Source: Smithella sp. (GTDB lineage: Bacteria > Desulfobacterota > Syntrophia > Syntrophales > Smithellaceae). From it: 64,000 bases of DNA. Positions within the stretch are counted from its first letter, which is position 1. Every line of letters begins with the position of its first letter. The stretch is from positions 1-64,000 of the forward strand of contig SCVW01000029.1 in the NCBI GenBank assembly GCA_007244375.1, read 5' to 3'. Position numbers and translations under genes: made by a program. This document shows, in pieces, positions 56,441 to 64,000 of this stretch. The notes under the pieces are model-generated. The model worked only from the letters and a program-made list of their open reading frames with translations. It had not been told where the DNA came from and did no database searches.

Positions 56441-56550
56441 CGAATTATCCCAGGAGCGAAGCGACGCGGGATTTGACACTCTTTGTCTATACCAAGGTCT
56501 TTTAGAATTATCCAGGAACGAAGTGACAAGGATTTAATTCTTTGACTATG
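56441..56550. repeat. Imperfect tandem duplication upstream of the DUF2520 gene
   Basis: A ~50-bp unit beginning GAATTATCC-AGGA-CGAAG occurs at about 56442 and again at about 56503, both ending CTTTG-CTAT. The second copy runs into the start of the next gene, so its ribosome site (AAGGA) is inside the repeat. The rest of the 358-bp gap (56184-56541) shows no gene. Confidence 0.6.
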
Positions 56551-57435
56551 AAAAAACGGCCTCTAAATAGTTTTGCCATAATCGGCACCGGCATGGTTGG
56601 TACAGCCATAGGTTTTTTGTTAAAAAAAGCCGGCTATAAAATAACCGCCATTGCCGACAAGTCTCCTGCTGCTTTAAAAAGAGCCCGATCTTATATAGAA
56701 GGAGTACTTTTTTGTACACCGCAAAAAGCTGTGGACAAAGCTGACTTTATTTTAATCACAACTCCTGATGATACAATTTTTTCCGCTTGCGGGGAAATTG
56801 CTCTTTGCCCTTTAATAAAAAACAAATTCGTTTTTCATATGAGCGGAGCGGGCGATCTGGATATCCTTGATTCGGCAAAAAAAGCTGGAGCATCAGTGGG
56901 CAGTATTCACCCTCTACAGAGCTTTTCTTCAATTGATCAGGCTATTAAAAACATTCCCGGTAGTTACTTTGCTATCACATCGGATGATAAAGCACAGGCC
57001 CTGGCAAAAAATATTGTTCGCAATTTAGGGGGAATTCCTTTCTTGATCTCCTCTAATCAAAAACCATTATATCATGCTGCAGCCTGTATCGCATCTAATT
57101 ATCTCGTTTCTCTGGTGAATACTGTGGAATCAATTTATCAAGCTATCGGATTGAATGAAAAAGATGCGAAAAAAGCATATTTGCCTTTAGTTTACGGCAG
57201 TCTCAGAAATATTGAGAAATCCGATTCGATTTCTTCTCTTACGGGTCCCATCGCCCGCGGAGATTTGGGTACAATTAAAAAACATATCTCAGCCATCAGC
57301 AAGAATCTGCCGCAATATTCATCCTTATATTCTTCTCTCGGATTAATAACTGTCAAAGTTGCCCAAAAAAAAGGGGCTTTAAATGCCCGGCAGGCAAAAG
57401 AAATTAACGCTATTTTAAAAGGAGTAAAGAAATGA
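56542..57435 (+). CDS. Rossmann-like DUF2520 oxidoreductase next to panB
   Basis: A 297-residue protein. An NADP-binding Rossmann start, SFAIIGTGMVGTAIGFLLKKAGY, precedes a C-terminal helical DUF2520-type half (about 160-297; YHAAACIASNYLVSLV..., LTGPIARGD). The fold is like ketopantoate reductase and F420-dependent oxidoreductases. It overlaps panB by 4 bp (ATGA), so it is co-translated with a pantothenate gene. A ketopantoate-reductase-like role is an inference. TTG 56542 has AAGGA at good spacing; ATG 56548 is the alternative. Confidence 0.82.
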   Translation: MTMKKRPLNSFAIIGTGMVGTAIGFLLKKAGYKITAIADKSPAALKRARSYIEGVLFCTPQKAVDKADFILITTPDDTIFSACGEIALCPLIKNKFVFHMSGAGDLDILDSAKKAGASVGSIHPLQSFSSIDQAIKNIPGSYFAITSDDKAQALAKNIVRNLGGIPFLISSNQKPLYHAAACIASNYLVSLVNTVESIYQAIGLNEKDAKKAYLPLVYGSLRNIEKSDSISSLTGPIARGDLGTIKKHISAISKNLPQYSSLYSSLGLITVKVAQKKGALNARQAKEINAILKGVKK

Positions 57436-58250
57436 GCACCCAGAATAAAACTAACCGCAAAACAATCCTCGACATAAAAAAAATGAAAATCCAGGGAGAG
57501 AAAATTGCCGTATTAACAGCTTACGACTTCGGTATGGCTTCAATAATGGATGAAAGCGATATTGATATTATCCTGGTCGGCGATTCTTTAGGTATGGTTG
57601 TTTTAGGTTACGATACAACCCTGCCTGTCACCATGGAAGACATGCTTCATCATGTAAAAGCTGTTTCCCGCGCAGCCTACAGCGCCATGATTGTAGCCGA
57701 TATGCCTTTTTTATCTTATCAGGTCTCTGCACAAACCGCACTGGCCAATGCCGGCCGTTTCCTGCAGGAAGCCGGCGCGCAGGCAGTTAAATTGGAAGGA
57801 GGAAGAGAATCTGCCGATACTATTCAAAAGATTACTTCTGCGGGCATTCCCGTTATGGCCCATCTTGGTCTGACTCCTCAATCCATTCACCAGATCGGCG
57901 GATACCGGGTACAAGGGAAAAAGGAAGATGCTGCCCATAGAATTATTGAAGACGCCAAAATTATAGAAGAAGCGGGGGCATTTTCCGTTGTTCTGGAATG
58001 CATTCCGGAAGGGCTCGCTTCCGAAATAACTCAATCGCTTTCTATTCCCACCATTGGAATTGGTGCCGGTGCCGGATGCGATGGACAGGTTCTCGTAATT
58101 AATGATATACTGGGAATGTATGATAAATTCACCCCTAAATTTGTAAAGAAATATGCCCATTTGAATCTGGAAATCAAAAAAGCGGTTAAATCTTACATTT
58201 CGGAAGTGAAAAACGGAACTTTCCCTGACAGCGAACACAGCTTTAAATAA
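57432..58250 (+). CDS. panB: 3-methyl-2-oxobutanoate hydroxymethyltransferase
   Basis: A 272-residue protein of normal PanB length. It contains GDSLGMVVLGYDTTLPVTMEDM, KLEGG, MAHLGLTPQSIHQIGGY and GIGAGAGCDGQVLV. It adds a hydroxymethyl group from methylene-tetrahydrofolate to 2-oxoisovalerate, giving ketopantoate for CoA. It starts inside the stop of the DUF2520 gene. panC is not in the window. Confidence 0.96.
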   Translation: MSTQNKTNRKTILDIKKMKIQGEKIAVLTAYDFGMASIMDESDIDIILVGDSLGMVVLGYDTTLPVTMEDMLHHVKAVSRAAYSAMIVADMPFLSYQVSAQTALANAGRFLQEAGAQAVKLEGGRESADTIQKITSAGIPVMAHLGLTPQSIHQIGGYRVQGKKEDAAHRIIEDAKIIEEAGAFSVVLECIPEGLASEITQSLSIPTIGIGAGAGCDGQVLVINDILGMYDKFTPKFVKKYAHLNLEIKKAVKSYISEVKNGTFPDSEHSFK

Positions 58251-58274
58251 GCGAGGCTTGAAAATCAAACCTTG

Positions 58275-59321
58275 TTAATAAATTTCTATTTTAGCATTTT
58301 GTTGTAATTTTTTCATAATGTCCGCAAAAGCTTTAGTTCTCTTTTGTTGCTCCAGAAAAGCTGAAATTCTATCCTTTACTTCATTTAAAGCGATTGTTTT
58401 TGCAGGTTTTCGATCCAACACCTGAATAACATGATAACCAAATTCCGTCGTTACCACCGGACCAATAACATTTTTCTCCTGTAAAAAAACGGCATCGTCA
58501 AATTCTTTAACAGTCTGCCCTTTTTGAATATTAAGATCACCACCGGCCTCTTTACTGGGACAATCGGAATTCTTGCGCGCCAGTTCGGCAAAGTCACCGC
58601 TATTCAACAGTTGTTTGCGGATGTTTTCTATTTTGGCCTTTTTCTCTTTTTTTATTTTGTCAGTGTCATCTTTGTTGACGGATACCAGAATATGACGAAC
58701 GTGAGCGCTTTCCGGCCTGACAAACAACTTATCCTTGTTCTCATTATAGAATGTACTTATTTCCTTTTGAGTAGGCTTTGCCTTATCACTAATTTCCTTA
58801 TTCATAAATTTTTCTACTTTAATTCCCAGAATGATATCTTCTTGAGATATCCTGTTTTCCCTGAGGAATTCATCCAGCTTTTTGTTTGCCGGAAGACTTG
58901 CTTGTACCTTATCTTTTGTTAATTTTAATTCCTGCTGCGTTACTTCAATTTTTCTCCTTGCCATTTCATCATTCAAAAGCGTTCGCATGATGAATTCATC
59001 AATCAGCCGTTTTCTGGTATTTTCTTTGAATTCTTTTTGTTTATCGGCCGGAATTTTATCTTTAAGCATTGTCAGCCTGTCTTTTACTAAATTTTCCAGC
59101 TCCGTTTTTTTCAATTTTTTCCCGTCAACACTGACAACCGTATCAGCAGGCGCGCCTGGTACAACTGTAACACTCGGTGCATTACCGGTTGCGATGGAGC
59201 CGGATGCTACCGAGACCGGAGATTCTTTCTTGCCTTTATCGCTGTCACTGCATCCAGGCACCAGGGTAAAAGCAAATAAAATGGAAATAATCACCCAATT
59301 TTTCTTAATTTTATTTTTCAT
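58275..59321 (-). CDS. Lipoprotein peptidyl-prolyl isomerase (SurA/PrsA-like)
   Basis: 348 residues from ATG 59321 (GGAGGAG upstream). The longer frame to 59420 would bury the signal peptide and is rejected. A lipoprotein signal ends at LVPGC with Cys24. A SurA_N-like helical region (about 60-190) precedes a parvulin rotamase domain (about 200-300; HVRHILVSVNK..., FGYHVIQVLDRKPAK). It helps secreted proteins fold in the envelope. Convergent with panB. Confidence 0.9.
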   Translation of the reverse strand: MKNKIKKNWVIISILFAFTLVPGCSDSDKGKKESPVSVASGSIATGNAPSVTVVPGAPADTVVSVDGKKLKKTELENLVKDRLTMLKDKIPADKQKEFKENTRKRLIDEFIMRTLLNDEMARRKIEVTQQELKLTKDKVQASLPANKKLDEFLRENRISQEDIILGIKVEKFMNKEISDKAKPTQKEISTFYNENKDKLFVRPESAHVRHILVSVNKDDTDKIKKEKKAKIENIRKQLLNSGDFAELARKNSDCPSKEAGGDLNIQKGQTVKEFDDAVFLQEKNVIGPVVTTEFGYHVIQVLDRKPAKTIALNEVKDRISAFLEQQKRTKAFADIMKKLQQNAKIEIY

Positions 59322-59416
59322 GAATCTCCTCCAATTATTTTTAGCAGTCTCTTTTGTTCGTAAGCTATATGCAAAATGGCAATATCCGTCAAGGTAATTA
59401 TATATTTCATTTATTT

Positions 59417-60775
59417 TCACGTTATGCTGCGTAAATACTGCAGTATCTCTATCTGATCTTCCAATTCAGGAATTTTTATTCCTGATCTTTGTTCTGTCTT
59501 CTGCATTCCTGACATAACAAGAATGTCATCGAGAGCATCGAACATGTCAGCATGAGGATAAATCTCTTTTGTAAAATAATTAATCAATTTTAAAGTCTTA
59601 AATCCATCAAACCAATCATTAAACTGACGGGCCAGTGTTTTTTCGTCCTTAGAATTACGGCGTATCTTTTGCCATATAATAGCAAAATCGTTAATTCTCA
59701 GAAATTTTTCCAACAACGCATGAATTTCTCCAGCTTTTTTTAAAATTTCGTTTTCATCAAGAATAAAAGAGCCTTTCATAAGTTTAAGCCAATCACGCAA
59801 TATCGTAAATATTCGCACATCATATAAATTATAGAATTCTTCTTTACTAATTTGGGAAAGAAATCTTTGCATGCTTTTCCCCGTTCCAAAAGGAACACGC
59901 GTTGACAAGCGGGCAGAAGGATAAACACAAGTTTCTTTAATGTAATTAATTTCACCTGTTTTCGCCAGTTTGTTAAGAAAATAAAAATCTTCTCCTGCTT
60001 CTCGTCTGTTCATTCCTCTCACTGCTACATATGCTTCAGACGACACAGAAATAGTCGAACCTATGGAATGAAAAGCCCATGGTGACTGAGCGTATCTCAG
60101 CCCAAGAATCCAATAACGCAGAAATATCTCGTAACAGACAATAGCGGCCCGTTGTTCATAATTATCGGGCATTTGATGTTCATAAGCCACAATTGCCGTT
60201 TTAGTTTTTTCCGCAAAATATTTTTTTATAACTGATAAATATCTATCACTGACCAGTGTGTCGGCATCCAGGCACAAAATCGCACCGGATGAAACCGAAT
60301 TTCTTTCCAGCAGACGCACGGCCATATCCATGCCGATTTTTCTTGCCAGACCAACGCCTCCGGTGTTTCTTGGCATTTCAAAACCTTTTGATGCAGCGTT
60401 GATATAGCCGAGTTTTAATTTTGAATCGGCAATGTTACATAAAAGAGGATATATTTTATGTTCATCGCTGAATTTCTTTAAAGACTTTCCGGTAATCAGT
60501 GCATCCAGGCATTCGATTGTCCAGAAGTTATTTTCCATGTCTTCAGAAGGTGAATCATCTTTGTTATTAACGACACACAGCACAAAAGAATTTTCCAAGG
60601 ACGAAGATGAATTTTTCGCAATGGAAGCCAAAGTAAAAAAAAGCAATTCTTTTTCTGCATAAGCCGGTATTACGACAACCTGAGAAACATTATCGTTATC
60701 ATTGGCTGTTAATCGCCATTTTTCTCCGACTGAATAATTTTGCAGATAATTATCCACTAAATATTTTCTTCTCAT
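59417..60775 (-). CDS. Glycosyltransferase family 2-like protein
   Basis: 452 residues from ATG 60775, overlapping the miaA stop as TAATG. The GT-A core (about 30-280) has VVVIPAYAE, a CLDADTLVS DxD-type motif and a GEDFYFLNKL motif (ED acceptor-activating). The C-terminal helical part is of unknown role. It makes glycosidic bonds from nucleotide sugars; acceptor unknown. Coupled to miaA, an unusual pairing. Confidence 0.8.
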   Translation of the reverse strand: MRRKYLVDNYLQNYSVGEKWRLTANDNDNVSQVVVIPAYAEKELLFFTLASIAKNSSSSLENSFVLCVVNNKDDSPSEDMENNFWTIECLDALITGKSLKKFSDEHKIYPLLCNIADSKLKLGYINAASKGFEMPRNTGGVGLARKIGMDMAVRLLERNSVSSGAILCLDADTLVSDRYLSVIKKYFAEKTKTAIVAYEHQMPDNYEQRAAIVCYEIFLRYWILGLRYAQSPWAFHSIGSTISVSSEAYVAVRGMNRREAGEDFYFLNKLAKTGEINYIKETCVYPSARLSTRVPFGTGKSMQRFLSQISKEEFYNLYDVRIFTILRDWLKLMKGSFILDENEILKKAGEIHALLEKFLRINDFAIIWQKIRRNSKDEKTLARQFNDWFDGFKTLKLINYFTKEIYPHADMFDALDDILVMSGMQKTEQRSGIKIPELEDQIEILQYLRSIT

Positions 60776-61683
60776 TACCAATATTTCATCACGCTTTCTT
60801 TTAACAATTTGTAATCATTACCGGAAATCCAATTAATTAATATTCCTTTTTTCTCCATGCGCCGAAACCACGTTTCCTGTCTTTTGGCATACTGGTGAAT
60901 AGCCGTATTTAATTTTTTTTCCATCTCTTCATATGTAATCAGTTTCTGCAGATATCGGGACACAAAACGATACTCCAACCCGAAGCTCTCCAGTTTTGTC
61001 CACGTCAATCCCGATGCATGCAATCTCATTACTTCTTCTATCATCCCCTTATTTAATCGTTCCTTCAATCTTGCTGTGATACGCTCTCTCAAAATTGATC
61101 TTTCCCATCTGATGCCGAATACCACCGCATCAATATACGGTTTTTTGTTGTGAATATGAGTTGCTGAATTTCGTGATCGCTCAATTTCTATTGCCCGGAT
61201 TAATCTCTCGGAAGTTTCAAAATCAGTTTTATTATGCAAACGGGGTTTCATCTCCTGAAGGATTTCCTGCAATTCACATTTTGATTTTCGATTTAATTCT
61301 TCCCGCAATTTTTTATCTACCGGGGCATGCGGCATATTATATCCGGTCAGAACCGATTCCAGATAAAGACCTGTTCCTCCGACAAGAACAGGAACAATAT
61401 CTCTTTCAGTCAGGTTTCTAAATACTTCATAAAATCTGTTTTGAAATTCAAACAAATTAAATTCATTTTCGGGTTCAATAATATCTATCAAGTGATAAGG
61501 AATTCTCCGGCCATTAATAATATACTCATTTAAATCCTTGCCCGTTCCAATATCCATTTTTTTATAAACCTGACGGGAATCGGCAGATATTATTTCGCAT
61601 CGCAAATCATGGGCAATCTTCACCGCCAGGTGAGTTTTACCTGAAGCTGTCGGGCCAAGAATTACAATTAAATTTTTTATCAT
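60775..61683 (-). CDS. miaA: tRNA dimethylallyltransferase
   Basis: A 302-residue protein. The P-loop GPTASGKTHLA is at 10-20, with SADSRQVYKKMDIGTGK, VGGTGLYLESVLTG and a zinc-free C-terminus (HQYAKRQETWFRR). It prenylates A37 of tRNAs that read codons starting with U. Start ATG 61683. Confidence 0.96.
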   Translation of the reverse strand: MIKNLIVILGPTASGKTHLAVKIAHDLRCEIISADSRQVYKKMDIGTGKDLNEYIINGRRIPYHLIDIIEPENEFNLFEFQNRFYEVFRNLTERDIVPVLVGGTGLYLESVLTGYNMPHAPVDKKLREELNRKSKCELQEILQEMKPRLHNKTDFETSERLIRAIEIERSRNSATHIHNKKPYIDAVVFGIRWERSILRERITARLKERLNKGMIEEVMRLHASGLTWTKLESFGLEYRFVSRYLQKLITYEEMEKKLNTAIHQYAKRQETWFRRMEKKGILINWISGNDYKLLKESVMKYW

Positions 61684-61771
61684 ACCACTATTGCCTTGAA
61701 ATTATGAATCATTAAATATATGCAATTATCTACTACATTAATACTATTTTGCCAATAACAGCCGTGAGAAA

Positions 61772-63115
61772 ATGATTAAGAGTCTGGATTTAGGAAAAGA
61801 GAAGATATTCCCGCTGATTTTAAAAATGAGCTGGCCGTCTATTATCGCGTTGACAGCAATGTCTATATATAATTTCATCGACACTTTCTGGCTGGCAAGA
61901 TTAAGCCCCCAGGCATTGGCCGCTCTTACGGTTTGCTTTCCCGTACAAATGATTTTTGCCGCAATCGGCGTCGGAACAGGCACTGGCGCCGGTTCTTTTT
62001 CCGCCCGAATGTTCGGTGCCGGAAAAATTCTACAGGCGCAAAGAACTGCCGGCCAGATTTTCTTTCTTTCTTTTTTCTTTGGTTTAATTACTATTATTTC
62101 CGTTTTATTGTTTGGTGACACAATTCTTATTTCCTTCGGCGCCTTCAGCGAAATACTGCCTCTCTGTCACGATTACCTTTTTATTATAGTTTTCAGCGCA
62201 CCCTTTCTCTTTTTTTCGATGATGTCCAACTATTTGCTTCGGGTGGAAGGAAGGCCTCTTTTATCTATGTACGTTGTTTTAATTGCTTCGGTTTGCAGTA
62301 TGATTCTCGATCCCTTGTTAATTTTCGGAATTGGACCTTTTCCCCGTTTGGGAATTAAAGGAGCCGCACTCGCCGCCGTTTCCGCACAGTGCATTGCTTT
62401 TATGTTTTCAGTATATTTCATCCAGTTAAAATCATCTAAATACGATCTTAAATGGAAACATCTTATACCCGATATATCCACGATTAATTCGATTTTTTCA
62501 ACCGGACTTCCTTCTATCGCCATAAACTTAGTTGTCAGTATTGTTCTTATTATTTATAATCACGTTTTAGCGCATTACGGCTTTTTGGCAGTAGCAGCAC
62601 TGGGAATATGTTTTCGGGTAAACAGCCTGGTTACTATGGTGCTTTTCGGTATTGGGTTCGGCCTGATGCCCATCGTTGGATTCAGTGAAGGCGCCAAACT
62701 TTATCAAAGGCTCAAAGAATCGGTTCTTGTTGCACTTAAAGTATCTGTTTCACTTGCCATCGTTGCTTCAATAATATTAGAAATATTTGCCGGACATATA
62801 GTCGGACTTTTTTCCAACGATCCGTCTTTGACTGCTATCGCCACACCTGCATTACGCATTTTTGCTTCGGCGCTTATCTTAATCGCTCCTATTGTTATTT
62901 TTATAAATATGTTTCTGGGACTAGGCAGGGGAACGCTGGCCATGTTTTTACTTTTTTTCCGCGATTGTATTTCACTAATTCCTCTTTTAATTTTTTTACC
63001 ATTGTGCTTTGGCCTTAAGGGTGCATGGCTGGCAACACCCATTGCCAATCTATCTGCACTTTTTGCGGTTCTTTTTTATGCAAAAAAAGAATTGCGTCGT
63101 TTTGAAACACAATAA
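61772..63115 (+). CDS. MATE-family multidrug/sodium efflux transporter
   Basis: A 447-residue inner-membrane protein with about twelve hydrophobic helices in two similar halves. Typical blocks: FPLILKMSWPSIIAL, YNFIDTFWLARL, GAGSFSARMFGAGK, VEGRPLLSMYVVL. It exports cationic drugs or metabolites driven by Na+ or H+. Divergent from miaA across 88 bp. Confidence 0.9.
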   Translation: MIKSLDLGKEKIFPLILKMSWPSIIALTAMSIYNFIDTFWLARLSPQALAALTVCFPVQMIFAAIGVGTGTGAGSFSARMFGAGKILQAQRTAGQIFFLSFFFGLITIISVLLFGDTILISFGAFSEILPLCHDYLFIIVFSAPFLFFSMMSNYLLRVEGRPLLSMYVVLIASVCSMILDPLLIFGIGPFPRLGIKGAALAAVSAQCIAFMFSVYFIQLKSSKYDLKWKHLIPDISTINSIFSTGLPSIAINLVVSIVLIIYNHVLAHYGFLAVAALGICFRVNSLVTMVLFGIGFGLMPIVGFSEGAKLYQRLKESVLVALKVSVSLAIVASIILEIFAGHIVGLFSNDPSLTAIATPALRIFASALILIAPIVIFINMFLGLGRGTLAMFLLFFRDCISLIPLLIFLPLCFGLKGAWLATPIANLSALFAVLFYAKKELRRFETQ

Positions 63116-63154
63116 ATTTCTTTTCGTCGAAACATCATCAGGAAATTGTCATAC

Positions 63155-64000
63155 ATGAATAAAAAATATAATTATTCCATCATAATATTTTTAATTGTTG
63201 TTACTTTTGTTTCATTTGGTCGTATTTTAGGTAATGGCTTTATTAATTATGATGAAATTTTTTATATAATCGACAACGATCATATTAAATCAGGCATTAA
63301 CATTGAAAGCATTAAATGGGCGCTAACCACCACTTATTTTACATACTGGCATCCGCTTACCTGGCTTTCACACATGCTTGATTGGATTTTATTTAAAGAT
63401 ATTGCGGGTGGTCATCACTTAGTCAGTTTGATTTTACATATTCTTTCCACGCTCTTTTTATTTTTTTCTTTAAACAGGATGACAAAAAATCTTTGGTCTT
63501 CGGCATTTGCTGCGGCTTTTTTTGCTCTACATCCCTTACGGGTGGAATCGGTGGCCTGGGCTGCAGAACGCAAAGATATTTTAAGTATGTTCTTCGGCAT
63601 GGCCAGCGTTTATGCCTATACATATTACACCGAAAATCATCAATTCTCGCGATATTTCCTTTGTTTTATATTATTTTCTTTTAGTTTGATGAGCAAACCT
63701 CTTCTGGTTACCCTGCCTTTCATCTTTTTGCTTCTTGATTATTGGCCGCTGAAAAGATGGCATAAGGGAACATCTGATTCACTCAGGAAACACGGTAATG
63801 CCCCCGCTAAACTTCTATGGGAAAAAGTACCCTTTATTTTTCTATCCGTTATATCAAGTATTGCAACTATTTTGGCTCAAAATAAAAATTTTGCGGTTGT
63901 CTCCATAGAAAATCTTTCCTTTACTATGCGCGTTACCAATGCGATTATTTCTTATGTTAAGTACTTGGGAAAAACATTTTGGCCCATGGATCTGGCCGTA
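63155..64000 (+). CDS. TMTC-like multi-pass membrane protein, N-terminal part
   Basis: Open from ATG 63155 to the window edge (282 codons, no stop). Several transmembrane helices are visible. The conserved segment WHPLTWLSHMLD, then ALHPLRVESVAWAAERKD, is the hallmark of TMTC/DUF1736-type proteins, which usually carry C-terminal TPRs (outside the window). They resemble GT-C protein O-mannosyltransferases; bacterial function is unproven. It has no good Shine-Dalgarno and lies 39 bp after the MATE gene. Confidence 0.8.
   Translation, partial: MNKKYNYSIIIFLIVVTFVSFGRILGNGFINYDEIFYIIDNDHIKSGINIESIKWALTTTYFTYWHPLTWLSHMLDWILFKDIAGGHHLVSLILHILSTLFLFFSLNRMTKNLWSSAFAAAFFALHPLRVESVAWAAERKDILSMFFGMASVYAYTYYTENHQFSRYFLCFILFSFSLMSKPLLVTLPFIFLLLDYWPLKRWHKGTSDSLRKHGNAPAKLLWEKVPFIFLSVISSIATILAQNKNFAVVSIENLSFTMRVTNAIISYVKYLGKTFWPMDLAV

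Overview
The window looks like a Desulfobacterota (former Deltaproteobacteria, Syntrophales-like) chromosome of moderate to low GC. The grounds are the gene content and order: PTS IID-HPr-EI, a long PlsB, an N-terminally extended FolP, paired M16 peptidases, PhoH-7TM/HD-YbeY, a TMTC-like protein and a tmRNA whose tag reads ADNYDYALAA. The lineage call is inference from gene content, not from a marker tree.

Layout. (1) 1-3200 is left chromosomal flank: the end of an IS3-family element inserted at the 5' end of a decaying Sel1-repeat gene, then a PAS-PAS-PAS-HD-GYP c-di-GMP phosphodiesterase. (2) 3203-26975 is a 23.8 kb genomic island in the 3' end of ssrA. It is bounded by a perfect 28-bp direct repeat, carries a P4-like tyrosine recombinase beside the intact tmRNA gene, and has TACCCCCAA-type candidate arm sites just inside both ends. 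(3) 26952-64000 is ordinary chromosome: ssrA, smpB, ttcA-like, eno, plsB, a PTS fragment, a radical SAM gene, M16/M20 peptidases, the phoH-HD-ybeY operon, lysC-tsaE-acpS-folP, ftsH, tilS, panB, a lipoprotein PPIase, miaA, a MATE transporter and the start of a TMTC-like protein.

The island has three blocks. The minus-strand defence block (3.4-15.8 kb) holds a Hachiman-like pair (HamA-like PD-(D/E)XK nuclease plus HamB-like Ski2-type helicase), a GIY-YIG protein, and a two-gene restriction-like module (Eco57I-type N6-adenine methyltransferase with a TaqI-like specificity region, plus a PLD-nuclease/SNF2 translocase). An XRE regulator with visible operator-like repeats lies upstream. The plus-strand block (15.9-20.5 kb) is the most unusual part. 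It has a secreted peptide with two CX3C-X6-CX3C units and a decayed copy of it, three tandem ~70-nt structured RNA-like repeats, and then a run of short one-gene units. The units are separated by imperfect palindromes whose ends (TAAC/CAAC ... CGTTR) and inner boxes resemble integron attC sites. No integron integrase is visible, so I read this as an integrase-less cassette array (CALIN-like) inside an ssrA-integrated element. Two cassette genes have defence-like folds (a TIR/deoxyribosyltransferase-like protein and a PD-(D/E)XK-like protein). The minus-strand replication/control block (21.3-26.8 kb) has excisionase-like and AlpA-like regulators, a RepA-like ATPase, a primase-like protein, iteron-like repeats and the integrase.

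The strongest leads are the attC-like array with its associated RNA repeats, the split PLD-SNF2 / methyltransferase module, and the twin-CX3C peptide divergent from the XRE gene.
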